Assembly (NCBI GenBank): GCA_900768535.1
Contig: CAAGDE010000076.1
Span: 1 to 64,000 of the forward strand
DNA length: 64,000 nt
DNA from: Clostridia bacterium
GTDB lineage: Bacteria; Bacillota; Clostridia; Oscillospirales; CAG-272
Direction: 5' to 3'
Of the stretch, positions 33,752 to 41,625 are shown piece after piece (the stretch's first letter is position 1; each line of letters starts with the position of its first letter). The notes beneath the pieces are model-generated. The model did no database searches. It was not told the origin of the DNA and saw only the letters and a program-made list of their open reading frames with translations. The position numbers and the translations under genes are program-made.

Positions 33752-35008
33752 ATGGAGACAAAGGAAATTCTGAAGCGCGCGAAGGCGACCGTTCCTGTTC
33801 TGCGCAGCTTTTCCGCCGCCGACCTGGATCGCGCTCTGCGTGCCATGGCGGACGCACTGGAAGCCGGGACGGACGGCATCCTGGAGGAAAACGCCGCCGA
33901 CATGGAAGCGGCAAGGGGGCACATCGGGGATGTGATGCTGGATCGGCTGAAGCTGACGCGGGAGCGCGTCCGGGATATGGCAGAGGGCATCCGGGGGGTC
34001 GCTGCTCTGCCGAGCCCGGTCGGTCGGGTGCTGGAGAGGTCGGTCCGTCCGAACGGACTGGAGATCGAAAAGGTCAGCGTTCCGCTCGGCGTGCTGGCAA
34101 TCATTTACGAGAGCCGTCCGAATGTCACCTCGGACGCGGCGGCACTGGCGGTCAAAAGCGGAAATGTCTGCATTCTGCGCGGCGGAAAGGAAGCGTACCG
34201 CTCGGCAAAAGCCATCAGCGTCAGACTGCGGGAGGGATTGGCGCACGCGGGACTTCCGACGGATGCGGTTTTGATGATCGATGACACCTCACGGGAAAGT
34301 GCGAAGAAACTGATGGTGGCAAAGGGCTATGTGAATCTTTTGATTCCGCGCGGCGGGGCGGGCTTGATCCGTGCCTGCGTGGAGAATGCCACCGTGCCGA
34401 CGCTGGAAACCGGAACAGGCATCTGCCATGTGTATGTCGACCGGGCGGCGGACACGGAAAAGGCGCTTGCCATTGTGGAGAATGCCAAGACCAGCCGCCC
34501 CTCGGTCTGCAACGCCGAGGAGGTGCTCCTGGTTCACCGGGACATTGCACCGACCTTCCTGCCGCTCCTGCAGCAGCGGCTTTGCACCGACCGTGCGGCA
34601 AAAGGCTTGCCACCGGTGGAATTGCGCTGTGACGCGGCGGCGCAGGCAATCCTGCACGCAACGCCGGCAGGGGATGCCGATTTTGACACCGAATTTCTGG
34701 ATTATATCCTGGCGGTAAAGGTGGTGGATTCGGTCGCCGATGCCGTGGCGCACATTGCGGTGCATTCCACCGCGCACAGCGAATCCATTGTGACCGAGGA
34801 CCGCGCGGCGGCGGATTACTTTACCGCAAACGTCGACAGCGCGGCGGTCTATGTCAATGCATCCACGCGCTTTACGGACGGCGGAGAGTTCGGGCTGGGC
34901 TGTGAGATGGGCATCTCAACCCAAAAGCTGCACGCGCGCGGTCCGCTCGGACTGAATGAATTGACCACCTACAAATACATTATCCACGGAAACGGACAGA
35001 TCCGCTGA
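33752..35008 (+). CDS. proA: Glutamate-5-semialdehyde dehydrogenase
   Basis: A 418-residue NADPH-dependent gamma-glutamyl phosphate reductase, the second proline step. Conserved parts are [54 protein letters not shown], and [12 protein letters not shown], in which the cysteine is the catalytic residue. [20 protein letters not shown] is near the end. It follows proB without a gap and precedes proC by 13 bases. Confidence 0.96.
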   Translation: METKEILKRAKATVPVLRSFSAADLDRALRAMADALEAGTDGILEENAADMEAARGHIGDVMLDRLKLTRERVRDMAEGIRGVAALPSPVGRVLERSVRPNGLEIEKVSVPLGVLAIIYESRPNVTSDAAALAVKSGNVCILRGGKEAYRSAKAISVRLREGLAHAGLPTDAVLMIDDTSRESAKKLMVAKGYVNLLIPRGGAGLIRACVENATVPTLETGTGICHVYVDRAADTEKALAIVENAKTSRPSVCNAEEVLLVHRDIAPTFLPLLQQRLCTDRAAKGLPPVELRCDAAAQAILHATPAGDADFDTEFLDYILAVKVVDSVADAVAHIAVHSTAHSESIVTEDRAAADYFTANVDSAAVYVNASTRFTDGGEFGLGCEMGISTQKLHARGPLGLNELTTYKYIIHGNGQIR

Positions 35009-35021
35009 GGAAGGAGACCAC

Positions 35022-35819
35022 ATGAAAATTGCGTTTATCGGAACCGGAAACATGGGCGGTGCCTGCGCGCAGGCGGTCCGGCAGGCGCTCCCGCAGGCAG
35101 AGCTTCTGCTTGCCAACCGCACGCCGGAGAAGGCGAAGGCACTGGCGGGACAGCTTGGCGGAACCGTCACCGACAACCGCACGGCGGCGGAAACGGCGGA
35201 CTTCCTGTTCCTCGGTGTCAAGCCGCAGATGCTGGAGACGCTGGCGGGTGAGATCGGCGCGATCACGGCAAGGCGGGAGAAGCTGATTTTGGTCAGCATG
35301 GCGGCGGGAGTGACGGTCGAGCGGCTGAATGTGCTGTTCGGCGGGAGGCTGCCGGTCATCCGGATGATGCCGAACCTGCCGATGACGGTGAGCCGGGGCA
35401 TGACGCTCTGGTGTGCAAGCGGTGCCGTCACGGAGGTTGAACGGCAGATCTTCTGCTCCATGATGGAAAAATCCGGTGACCTGAGCATGGTGCCGGAGCG
35501 CCTGATTGACGCCGGCAGTGCCGTTGCGGGATGCGGTCCGGCATTCGTATGCCTCTTTTTGGAGGCAATGGCGGACGGCGGCGTGCTGTGCGGCCTGACC
35601 CGCGCGCAGGCAACGGAGTACGCGGTGCAGACGCTCCTGGGAACCGCCGAGCTGCTCCGGGAGAACGGAACGCATCCGGGAGAGGTCAAGGATGCGGTGT
35701 GCAGTCCCGGCGGCTCGACCATTGCCGGGGTGTACGCATTGGAGACGGGCGCATTCCGGGCGGATGTCATGAATGCGGTGCGGGCGGCGTTTGAAAAAAC
35801 GCGACAGCTCGGAAAATAA
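35022..35819 (+). CDS. proC: Pyrroline-5-carboxylate reductase
   Basis: A 265-residue NAD(P)H-dependent enzyme completing proline synthesis. The N-terminal nucleotide site is KIAFIGTGNMGGACAQAV. LFLGVKPQMLETLAGEI, RMMPNLPMTVSRGMT, and the C-terminal signature DAVCSPGGSTIAGVYALE are all as expected. It is the last of proBAC, with a GAAGGAG ribosome binding site. A LysR gene begins nine bases after its stop. Confidence 0.96.
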   Translation: MKIAFIGTGNMGGACAQAVRQALPQAELLLANRTPEKAKALAGQLGGTVTDNRTAAETADFLFLGVKPQMLETLAGEIGAITARREKLILVSMAAGVTVERLNVLFGGRLPVIRMMPNLPMTVSRGMTLWCASGAVTEVERQIFCSMMEKSGDLSMVPERLIDAGSAVAGCGPAFVCLFLEAMADGGVLCGLTRAQATEYAVQTLLGTAELLRENGTHPGEVKDAVCSPGGSTIAGVYALETGAFRADVMNAVRAAFEKTRQLGK

Positions 35820-35828
35820 GGGGAGATT

Positions 35829-36770
35829 ATGAATCTGCTTTATCTGAAATACGCCGTTGAGGTCGCATCCTGCGGGTCGATCAACAAGGCGGCGGAGCAG
35901 CTGTATATCGACCAGCCGAATCTCAGCCGCTCCATCAAGGATCTGGAGACCTCGCTCGGCGTCCGTCTCTTTGACCGGAGCGCGCGCGGCATGAAACTGA
36001 CACCGGATGGAGAGGAATTCCTGAAATATGCCAAGGTCATCCTGGCGCAGGTGGATGCCATGGAGAATATGTTCCGGGAGGGAAACACGAGAAAACAGCG
36101 GTTTTCGCTCTCCGCCCCCCGCGCAAGCTATATTTCCGAGGCATTTGCCGCATTCACCCGGACGTTTTCCGACGTCGGGGAGATTGAGGCATTCTACCGC
36201 GAAACGAACGCCATGCGCACACTGAAGAATGTCCTGGAGGACGGCTACAACCTCGGTATCATCCGCTATGCGGCGCAGTATGACCGCTATTACAAGGATA
36301 TGCTGGAGGAAAAAGGCTTGGCTTATGAGCTGATCTGCGAGTTCCGGCTGGTGCTGATCTTCAGCCGGGACTCGGTGCTCGCCGGGAAGGATGTCATCAC
36401 CGCCGGGGATCTGGAGCCGCTGACCGAGGTGGCGCACGGTGACCCGTATGTGCCGTCCCTGCCGCTGGAGGAGGTGCGGCGGGAGGAATGGGCAGGCGTC
36501 AGCCCGCGGTGCGTGTTCCTGTTTGAGCGCGGCAGTCAGTTCGATCTGCTGGCGGGAAATCCGGACACCTTCCGGTGGGGCTCGCCGATTCCGCAGGACG
36601 TGCTGGATCGCTACGGGCTGATTCAGCGGACGTGTGACAAGAATCAGAAAATCTACAAGGATCTGCTGATCCGGCGGAAGGACTACCGGCTGTCGGCACT
36701 GGATAACGATTTCATCTCGGAGCTGTGCCGGACCAAGCGGGAGGTTTTCCGGAGGGAGGAAATCAAATGA
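35829..36770 (+). CDS. LysR-family transcriptional regulator
   Basis: A 313-residue regulator. The winged HTH (LKYAVEVASCGSINKAAEQLYIDQPNLSRSIKDLE, quoted in part as INKAAEQLYIDQPNLSRSIK) is typical LysR, followed by RLFDRSARGMKLTPDGEEFL. The C-terminal effector domain from about residue 92 is less conserved. Unlike many LysR genes it is not divergent from its neighbours but follows proBAC and overlaps the phosphodiesterase gene yfcE by four bases, so its target cannot be guessed by position. The effector is unknown. Confidence 0.88.
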   Translation: MNLLYLKYAVEVASCGSINKAAEQLYIDQPNLSRSIKDLETSLGVRLFDRSARGMKLTPDGEEFLKYAKVILAQVDAMENMFREGNTRKQRFSLSAPRASYISEAFAAFTRTFSDVGEIEAFYRETNAMRTLKNVLEDGYNLGIIRYAAQYDRYYKDMLEEKGLAYELICEFRLVLIFSRDSVLAGKDVITAGDLEPLTEVAHGDPYVPSLPLEEVRREEWAGVSPRCVFLFERGSQFDLLAGNPDTFRWGSPIPQDVLDRYGLIQRTCDKNQKIYKDLLIRRKDYRLSALDNDFISELCRTKREVFRREEIK

Positions 36771-37312
36771 AATGGCTGATTGCATCCGATATTCACGGCT
36801 CGGCGAAGTGGTGCCGGGCGCTGACCGAGGGCTACCGGCGGGAGAACGCCGACCGGATGCTCCTGCTGGGGGACATCCTCTACCACGGACCGCGCAACGA
36901 CCTGCCGGAGGAATACGACCCGCGGGCGGTGATTGCCATGCTGAACGGAATGAAGAATGACATTCTGTCGGTCAGAGGAAACTGCGAGGCGGAGGTCGAC
37001 CAGATGGTGCTGGAGTTTCCGGTGCTTGCCGACTATGCGGTGCTGGATATGGGGAGCTTCCTGGTTTACGCCACGCACGGTCATGTATATAACGAATCGC
37101 ATCTGCCGCCCCTGCATCCGGGAGATGTCCTTCTGCACGGGCACACGCACGTCCCGAAATGTGCGGTGCATGAAACCTATGTCTGCATGAACCCCGGCTC
37201 GGTGTCCATCCCGAAGGAGGGCAGTCACCGCGGGTACATGACGCTGGAGGACGGGGTGTTCCGGTGGCTCGATTTCGACGGCACCGTCCGGAACGAATAC
37301 CGGATTCCGTAA
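36767..37312 (+). CDS. yfcE: YfcE-type metallophosphodiesterase
   Basis: A 181-residue metallophosphatase of the YfcE/MJ0936 group. All metal-binding motifs are visible: ASDIHGS, LLGDILYHGP, VRGNCEAEVD, YATHGHVYN and LLHGHTHVP, followed by MNPGSVSIPKEG. E. coli YfcE is an Mn-dependent phosphodiesterase on artificial substrates; the natural substrate is unclear. The ATG at 36767 overlaps the LysR stop and follows GGAGGGAGG. Confidence 0.9.
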   Translation: MKWLIASDIHGSAKWCRALTEGYRRENADRMLLLGDILYHGPRNDLPEEYDPRAVIAMLNGMKNDILSVRGNCEAEVDQMVLEFPVLADYAVLDMGSFLVYATHGHVYNESHLPPLHPGDVLLHGHTHVPKCAVHETYVCMNPGSVSIPKEGSHRGYMTLEDGVFRWLDFDGTVRNEYRIP

Positions 37313-37318
37313 TCGCTA

Positions 37319-37332
37319 TATCGATATCGATA
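37319..37332. other. 14-base AT-rich palindrome
   Basis: TATCGATATCGATA is perfectly self-complementary and lies seven bases after yfcE, 17 bases before the candidate -35 of the next gene. It could be an operator; no binding protein can be named. Confidence 0.4.
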
Positions 37333-37348
37333 ACGCGGATATGTAAAA

Positions 37349-37379
37349 TTGACAATTCCAAAACGGCTCGCTTTATGAT
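37349..37379 (+). promoter_or_regulatory. Candidate promoter of the APH-like gene
   Basis: TTGACA at 37349-37354 and TATGAT at 37374-37379. The 19-base spacer is longer than ideal. Confidence 0.5.
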
Positions 37380-37436
37380 AAAATGAAGAGAAAGCGGAAG
37401 ACGCTTGGCGGGTCGGTGCGGTAGGAAGGAACAAAC

Positions 37437-38174
37437 ATGAAACCGGACAGAATCATTGCGGTCAGGACCCGGAAAACCGTCTACCGGGACGGGGATCTTT
37501 GCATGAAGGTGTTTGACAGAACCTATCCGAAGGCGGATGTCCTTGCCGAGGCGCTGAACCAGGCGCGGGTCGAGGAAACCGGTCTGCCCATTCCGCACGT
37601 CAGGGAGGTCACGGTCCTGGACGGAAAGTGGGCGATTGTGACGGATTATATCCGCGGAAAATCGCTCAGGGAACTGATGATGCAGAATCCGGAAAGGAAG
37701 AACGATTATCTTGGTCGGTTTGTTGATCTGCAGCTGCAGGTCCAGGCAAAGGAGTGCCCGCTGCTGCCGACGCTCCGGGCAAAAATGCACAGAAAGATCA
37801 GTCAGACCGCTTTCGACGAGGAAACACGGGAAAAGCTGCACCGGACGCTGGACCGGATGCCGGAGCATACCAAGCTCTGCCACGGAGATTTCAATCCGTC
37901 CAACATCATGGTCCGCGCGGACGGCGTGTCCTATATCCTGGACTGGGCACACGCCACGCAGGGGAATGCCTCGGCGGATGCCGCAAGGACGTATCTGCTG
38001 TTCTGGCTTGCCGGGGACATCAGCGGTGCGGAGCGGTACCTTGATCTGTTCTGCCGCAGGAGCGGAACCGAGCGGGAATATGTGCGCCGGTGGATGCCGA
38101 TCGTCGCCGCGTCGCAGTCGGTCAAAGGGAACGAAAAGGAACGCGAGTTCCTGTATGCATGGGTAACAAGGTAA
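37437..38174 (+). CDS. APH-family phosphotransferase (aminoglycoside/choline kinase-like)
   Basis: A 245-residue kinase-fold protein of the APH group. The catalytic loop is LCHGDFNPSNIMV, with the expected aspartate and asparagine, and the metal-binding aspartate is in YILDWAHAT. The N-lobe has MKVFDRTYPKADVLAEALN with a candidate ATP-binding lysine, but the glycine loop is poorly formed. Family members phosphorylate small molecules such as choline, homoserine or aminoglycosides; nothing here shows drug resistance. It has its own promoter. Its stop is 51 bases before the hydrogenase signalling cassette, with no visible terminator in between. Confidence 0.75.
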   Translation: MKPDRIIAVRTRKTVYRDGDLCMKVFDRTYPKADVLAEALNQARVEETGLPIPHVREVTVLDGKWAIVTDYIRGKSLRELMMQNPERKNDYLGRFVDLQLQVQAKECPLLPTLRAKMHRKISQTAFDEETREKLHRTLDRMPEHTKLCHGDFNPSNIMVRADGVSYILDWAHATQGNASADAARTYLLFWLAGDISGAERYLDLFCRRSGTEREYVRRWMPIVAASQSVKGNEKEREFLYAWVTR

Positions 38175-38225
38175 GACTGCCGTCTTGCCGGAAAATAATT
38201 TCAAAACAGAAAGAGAGAAAAAGTC

Positions 38226-38471
38226 ATGAAGGTTACGGTTTGTATCGGTTCGTCCTGCCATATCAAGGGGTCAAGACAGGTTGTGGAGCAGCTTCAGGAA
38301 CTGATCGCAAAGGAGGGTCTGCAGGATCAGGTGGAGCTGGGCGGCACCTTCTGCATGGGAAGATGCCAGGAGGGCGTTTGCGTGACCGTCGGAGAGGATT
38401 TCCACTCGGTCAGCCCGGAAACCGTGGGTGAATTCTTCGAAAAAGAGATCAAAGGCAAGGTTACGGCATGA
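38226..38471 (+). CDS. Stand-alone thioredoxin-like [2Fe-2S] ferredoxin 1
   Basis: An 81-residue protein consisting only of the thioredoxin-like [2Fe-2S] fold seen in NuoE and HydC. The four cluster ligands are Cys6 and Cys11 (VCIGSSCHIKG) and two more in TFCMGRCQEG. It opens a five-gene run ending in a [FeFe] hydrogenase and overlaps the next, paralogous gene by four bases. It presumably shuttles electrons to the sensory or catalytic hydrogenase; this is inferred from position. Confidence 0.85.
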   Translation: MKVTVCIGSSCHIKGSRQVVEQLQELIAKEGLQDQVELGGTFCMGRCQEGVCVTVGEDFHSVSPETVGEFFEKEIKGKVTA

Positions 38472-38734
38472 TTTTCGTGGAGATCTGCGTCGGAAGCTCC
38501 TGCCATATCAAGGGAGCGCCCGAAATTGTGGAGCTGATGCAGAAATACATCGCCGATGCCCACCTGGAGGATGAAATTGTTCTGTCCGGCAGCTTCTGCT
38601 CCGGCAGATGCAACCGCGTCGGCGTGACGGTTACGGTCGGAGATGAGGTCTACCCCGGCGTGACGCCGGATTCCTTCCGGGATTTCTGGAAGGATACCGT
38701 TCTGCCGGCGGTCGAAAAAGCAAAGGAGGAATGA
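38468..38734 (+). CDS. Stand-alone thioredoxin-like [2Fe-2S] ferredoxin 2
   Basis: An 88-residue paralogue of the preceding gene with the same ligand layout: CVGSSCHIKG near the start and SFCSGRCNRVG in the middle. The shared GSSCHIKG motif and adjacency suggest tandem duplication followed by divergence. Two separate mini-ferredoxins could serve the two different hydrogenases of the cassette. The next gene starts three bases after its stop. Confidence 0.85.
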   Translation: MIFVEICVGSSCHIKGAPEIVELMQKYIADAHLEDEIVLSGSFCSGRCNRVGVTVTVGDEVYPGVTPDSFRDFWKDTVLPAVEKAKEE

Positions 38735-38737
38735 CGG

Positions 38738-40411
38738 ATGGAATGCCTGACGCTGAAAAAATCCAACTGCAAAAACTGCTATAAATGCATCCGGCACTGC
38801 CCGGTCAAGTCCATCCGCTTTTCCGGAAATCAGGCGCACATCATCGGAAACGAGTGCATCCTGTGCGGTCAGTGCTTTGTGGTCTGTCCGCAGAACGCCA
38901 AGCAGATTGTGGATGAGACCGAAAAGGTCAAGGTGCTGATCCAGTCCGGCGACCCGGTGTACGTCAGCCTGGCGCCGTCCTTTATTGCCAATTACAAGGG
39001 CGTCGGCATTGAGGGAATGCGGGGAGCGCTGAAGAAGCTCGGTTTTGCGGAGGTGGAGGAGACCGCCGTCGGAGCAACCATTGTCAAGACCGAGTATGAA
39101 AGAATTCTGCGGGAAGAGGAGCGCGATATCGTCATCTCCTCCTGCTGTCATTCGGTCAATCTGCTGATTCAGAAGTATTTTCCGTCCGAGCTGATTGATC
39201 TTGCGGACGTACTGTCCCCGATGCAGGCGCACTGCCTGGATATCAAGCGGCGGGTGCCGAACGCGAAAACCGTGTTCATCGGTCCCTGTGTGGCAAAGAA
39301 GGATGAAGCGGAATACTACGGCGGCATTGTTGATGCGGTTCTGACCTATGAAGAGCTGACCGCGTGGTTCGATGCCGCGCATATCCGTCCCGAAGCGGAG
39401 CCGGATCACACCGAGGAGAGCCGCGCACGCTTCTTCCCGACCACGGGTGGAATCCTCAAAACCATGGCGCAGACCGCACCTGGCTATACCTATCTGGCAA
39501 TTGACGGCGTGGAGAACTGCATCGCCGCCCTGCGCGACATCGAAAACGGCAGACTGCACAAATGCTTCATCGAAATGTCTGCGTGCATCGGAAGCTGCGT
39601 CGGCGGACCGGTAATGGAAAAATACCACCGCACACCGATCTCCGACTATGTGTCGGTGGCGGAATATGCCGGCACCAGGGACTTTCCCGTCCGCCAGCCG
39701 GAGAGCGACTGCCTGCGCAAGCACTTTGAGCCGATCGAGCGCCGCAACGGAACGCCGAGCGAGGAGGAGATTGCACAGATCCTGCGCAAGATGGGCAAGA
39801 CCAAGCCGGAGGACGAGCTGAACTGCGGCTCCTGCGGCTACGATACCTGCCGCGAAAAGGCAATTGCGATCTACCACGGAAAAGCGGAGATCTCCATGTG
39901 TCTGCCGTACCTCAAGGAAAAAGCGGAGAGCTTTTCGGACTGCATCGTCAACAATACCCCGAACGGTCTGATCGTGGTCAACGATGCGCTGGAGGTTCAG
40001 CAGATCAACGCCGCGGCAAGAAAGATCATGAATATCCGGTCCGCATCCGATGTTCTGGGAGATCAGGTGGTCCGGATCCTCGATCCCGCCATCTTCCTCA
40101 AGGTGCTGGAAACCAAGCGGAGCATCCGCGATCAGCGGGTCTACTTAGCCGAATACAAAAAGTATGTGGAGCAGACCGTGGTGTACGACAGCAACTACCA
40201 GATGCTGGTCTGCATCATGCGCGATGTGACCGACGAGGAAACCGAGCGCGAAAAGAAAGAGGACATCAGCCGGCGGACGGTGGAAATTGCCGACAAGGTG
40301 GTGGATAAGCAGATGCGCATCGTGCAGGAGATCGCGTCGCTGCTGGGTGAGACCGCGGCGGAAACGAAGATTGCACTGACCAAGCTCAAGGAGAGTATTT
40401 CCGATGAATGA
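38738..40411 (+). CDS. hydS: PAS-containing sensory [FeFe] hydrogenase (group C, HydS-like)
   Basis: A 557-residue multidomain protein. Residues 8-60 hold two [4Fe-4S] motifs (CKNCYKCIRHCP, CILCGQCFVVCP). Residues 65-325 are an H-cluster domain with group C-style motifs: SSCCHSVN, FIGPCVAKKDEAE and MSACIGSCVGGPVM. An additional four-cysteine cluster segment follows (LNCGSCGYDTCREKA, MCLPY), then a PAS domain at about 405-505 (DCIVNNTPNGLIVVNDALEV). No histidine kinase domain follows; the C-terminus is a short helix. Group C enzymes are thought to sense H2 or redox state rather than make H2. Its stop overlaps the SpoIIE-type phosphatase by eight bases, so the phosphatase is a likely output. 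Confidence 0.88.
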   Translation: MECLTLKKSNCKNCYKCIRHCPVKSIRFSGNQAHIIGNECILCGQCFVVCPQNAKQIVDETEKVKVLIQSGDPVYVSLAPSFIANYKGVGIEGMRGALKKLGFAEVEETAVGATIVKTEYERILREEERDIVISSCCHSVNLLIQKYFPSELIDLADVLSPMQAHCLDIKRRVPNAKTVFIGPCVAKKDEAEYYGGIVDAVLTYEELTAWFDAAHIRPEAEPDHTEESRARFFPTTGGILKTMAQTAPGYTYLAIDGVENCIAALRDIENGRLHKCFIEMSACIGSCVGGPVMEKYHRTPISDYVSVAEYAGTRDFPVRQPESDCLRKHFEPIERRNGTPSEEEIAQILRKMGKTKPEDELNCGSCGYDTCREKAIAIYHGKAEISMCLPYLKEKAESFSDCIVNNTPNGLIVVNDALEVQQINAAARKIMNIRSASDVLGDQVVRILDPAIFLKVLETKRSIRDQRVYLAEYKKYVEQTVVYDSNYQMLVCIMRDVTDEETEREKKEDISRRTVEIADKVVDKQMRIVQEIASLLGETAAETKIALTKLKESISDE

Positions 40412-41576
40412 TCTTTGCGCCGATATCGGCTACAGGAGCATCAACCACGCCGGAGAACAGCTCTGCGGCGACCACGTGGACGTGGTGGAGCAGGGCGATA
40501 ATTCCACGGTCATTGTGCTTGCGGACGGATTGGGCAGCGGCGTGAAGGCGAGCATTCTCTCTACGCTGACCTCCAAGATCATTTCCACCATGATGGCGGA
40601 AGGGCTGACGCTGGAGGACTGCGTGGAAACCATTGCGCAGACCCTGCCGATCTGCAGTGTGCGGGGCGTGGCATATTCCACCTTCAGCATCCTGCACCTG
40701 GTCGACAACCGCGAAATGGAGCTGATCCAGTACGACAACCCGCTGGTGATCCTGCTCCGGGACGGCAAAAATTACGACTATCCGAAAACCGAGATGAACA
40801 TCGGCGGCAAAAAGATTTACAAGTCGGTCGTCAAGCTGCAGGAAAACGATATTTTCATTGCGATGAGCGACGGCTGTCCGCACGCGGGAATCGGTCTGGC
40901 TTACAACTTCGGCTGGAAGCGGGAGGACATCATCGGCTTCATGGAAACGGTTGCCATTGCGGGCTACACCGCAAAGACGCTTTCCACCATTCTGATTGAT
41001 GAGGTCAACAAGCTGTATGCGCAGAAGCCGGGAGACGATGCCACGGCGTGTGTGGTGCGTATCCGCCGGCGGGAACCGATGAACATCCTGTTCGGGCCGC
41101 CCTCCAACCGGGACGACTGCAACCGCATGATGTCGCTGTTCTTCTCCAAGGAGGGCAAACACATCGTCTGCGGCGGAACCACCTCCTCCATTGCCGCGAA
41201 ATATCTCGGCAAGCCGGTCAAAACCAGCCTCAACTTCGTCAAAAGCGACATTCCGCCGATTGCGGAGATTGAAGGCGTCGACCTGGTTACGGAAGGGGTC
41301 ATTACCATCAACCGCGTTGTGGAATACGCCAAGGATGCGGTGGGGGACAATCGGCTGTACGAAAAATGGAGCTTCGGGCATGACGGTGCATCCCTGATCT
41401 GCCGGATGCTGTTTGAGGAAGCCACCGATATCAACTTCTTTGTGGGCAGAGCAATCAACCCGGCGCACCAGAACCCGGATCTGCCGATCAACTTCAACAT
41501 CAAAATGAATCTGGTCGAGGAGCTGTCCGCCTGCCTGCGAAAGATGGGAAAACGGATCAAGGTCAGTTATTTTTAA
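40404..41576 (+). CDS. SpoIIE-type PP2C serine/threonine phosphatase
   Basis: A 390-residue protein whose first 215 or so residues are a SpoIIE/PP2C phosphatase domain. The metal-binding aspartates are in VIVLADGLGSGVKAS, FIAMSDGCPHAG and PGDDATACVV. There is no membrane or sensor domain. Residues 220-390 are an extra region (MNILFGPPSNRDDCNRMMSL, KEGKHIVCGGTTSSIAAKYLG) that I do not recognise. It overlaps the PAS-hydrogenase gene and precedes a group B hydrogenase, so it probably relays the H2 or redox signal. The usual substrates of such phosphatases are anti-sigma-factor antagonists with STAS domains, but none is encoded nearby. Confidence 0.88.
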   Translation: MNDLCADIGYRSINHAGEQLCGDHVDVVEQGDNSTVIVLADGLGSGVKASILSTLTSKIISTMMAEGLTLEDCVETIAQTLPICSVRGVAYSTFSILHLVDNREMELIQYDNPLVILLRDGKNYDYPKTEMNIGGKKIYKSVVKLQENDIFIAMSDGCPHAGIGLAYNFGWKREDIIGFMETVAIAGYTAKTLSTILIDEVNKLYAQKPGDDATACVVRIRRREPMNILFGPPSNRDDCNRMMSLFFSKEGKHIVCGGTTSSIAAKYLGKPVKTSLNFVKSDIPPIAEIEGVDLVTEGVITINRVVEYAKDAVGDNRLYEKWSFGHDGASLICRMLFEEATDINFFVGRAINPAHQNPDLPINFNIKMNLVEELSACLRKMGKRIKVSYF

Positions 41577-41578
41577 GA

Positions 41579-41602
41579 CGTTCCGATGTTGCGTTCGGAA
41601 CG
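41579..41602 (+). other. Intercistronic hairpin in the hydrogenase cassette
   Basis: CGTTCCGA (41579-41586) and TCGGAACG (41595-41602) form a perfect eight-base-pair stem in the 49-base gap before the group B hydrogenase gene. No U-run follows. Confidence 0.5.
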
Positions 41603-41625
41603 GTCTGAGGACGCGGAGGGAGAAA

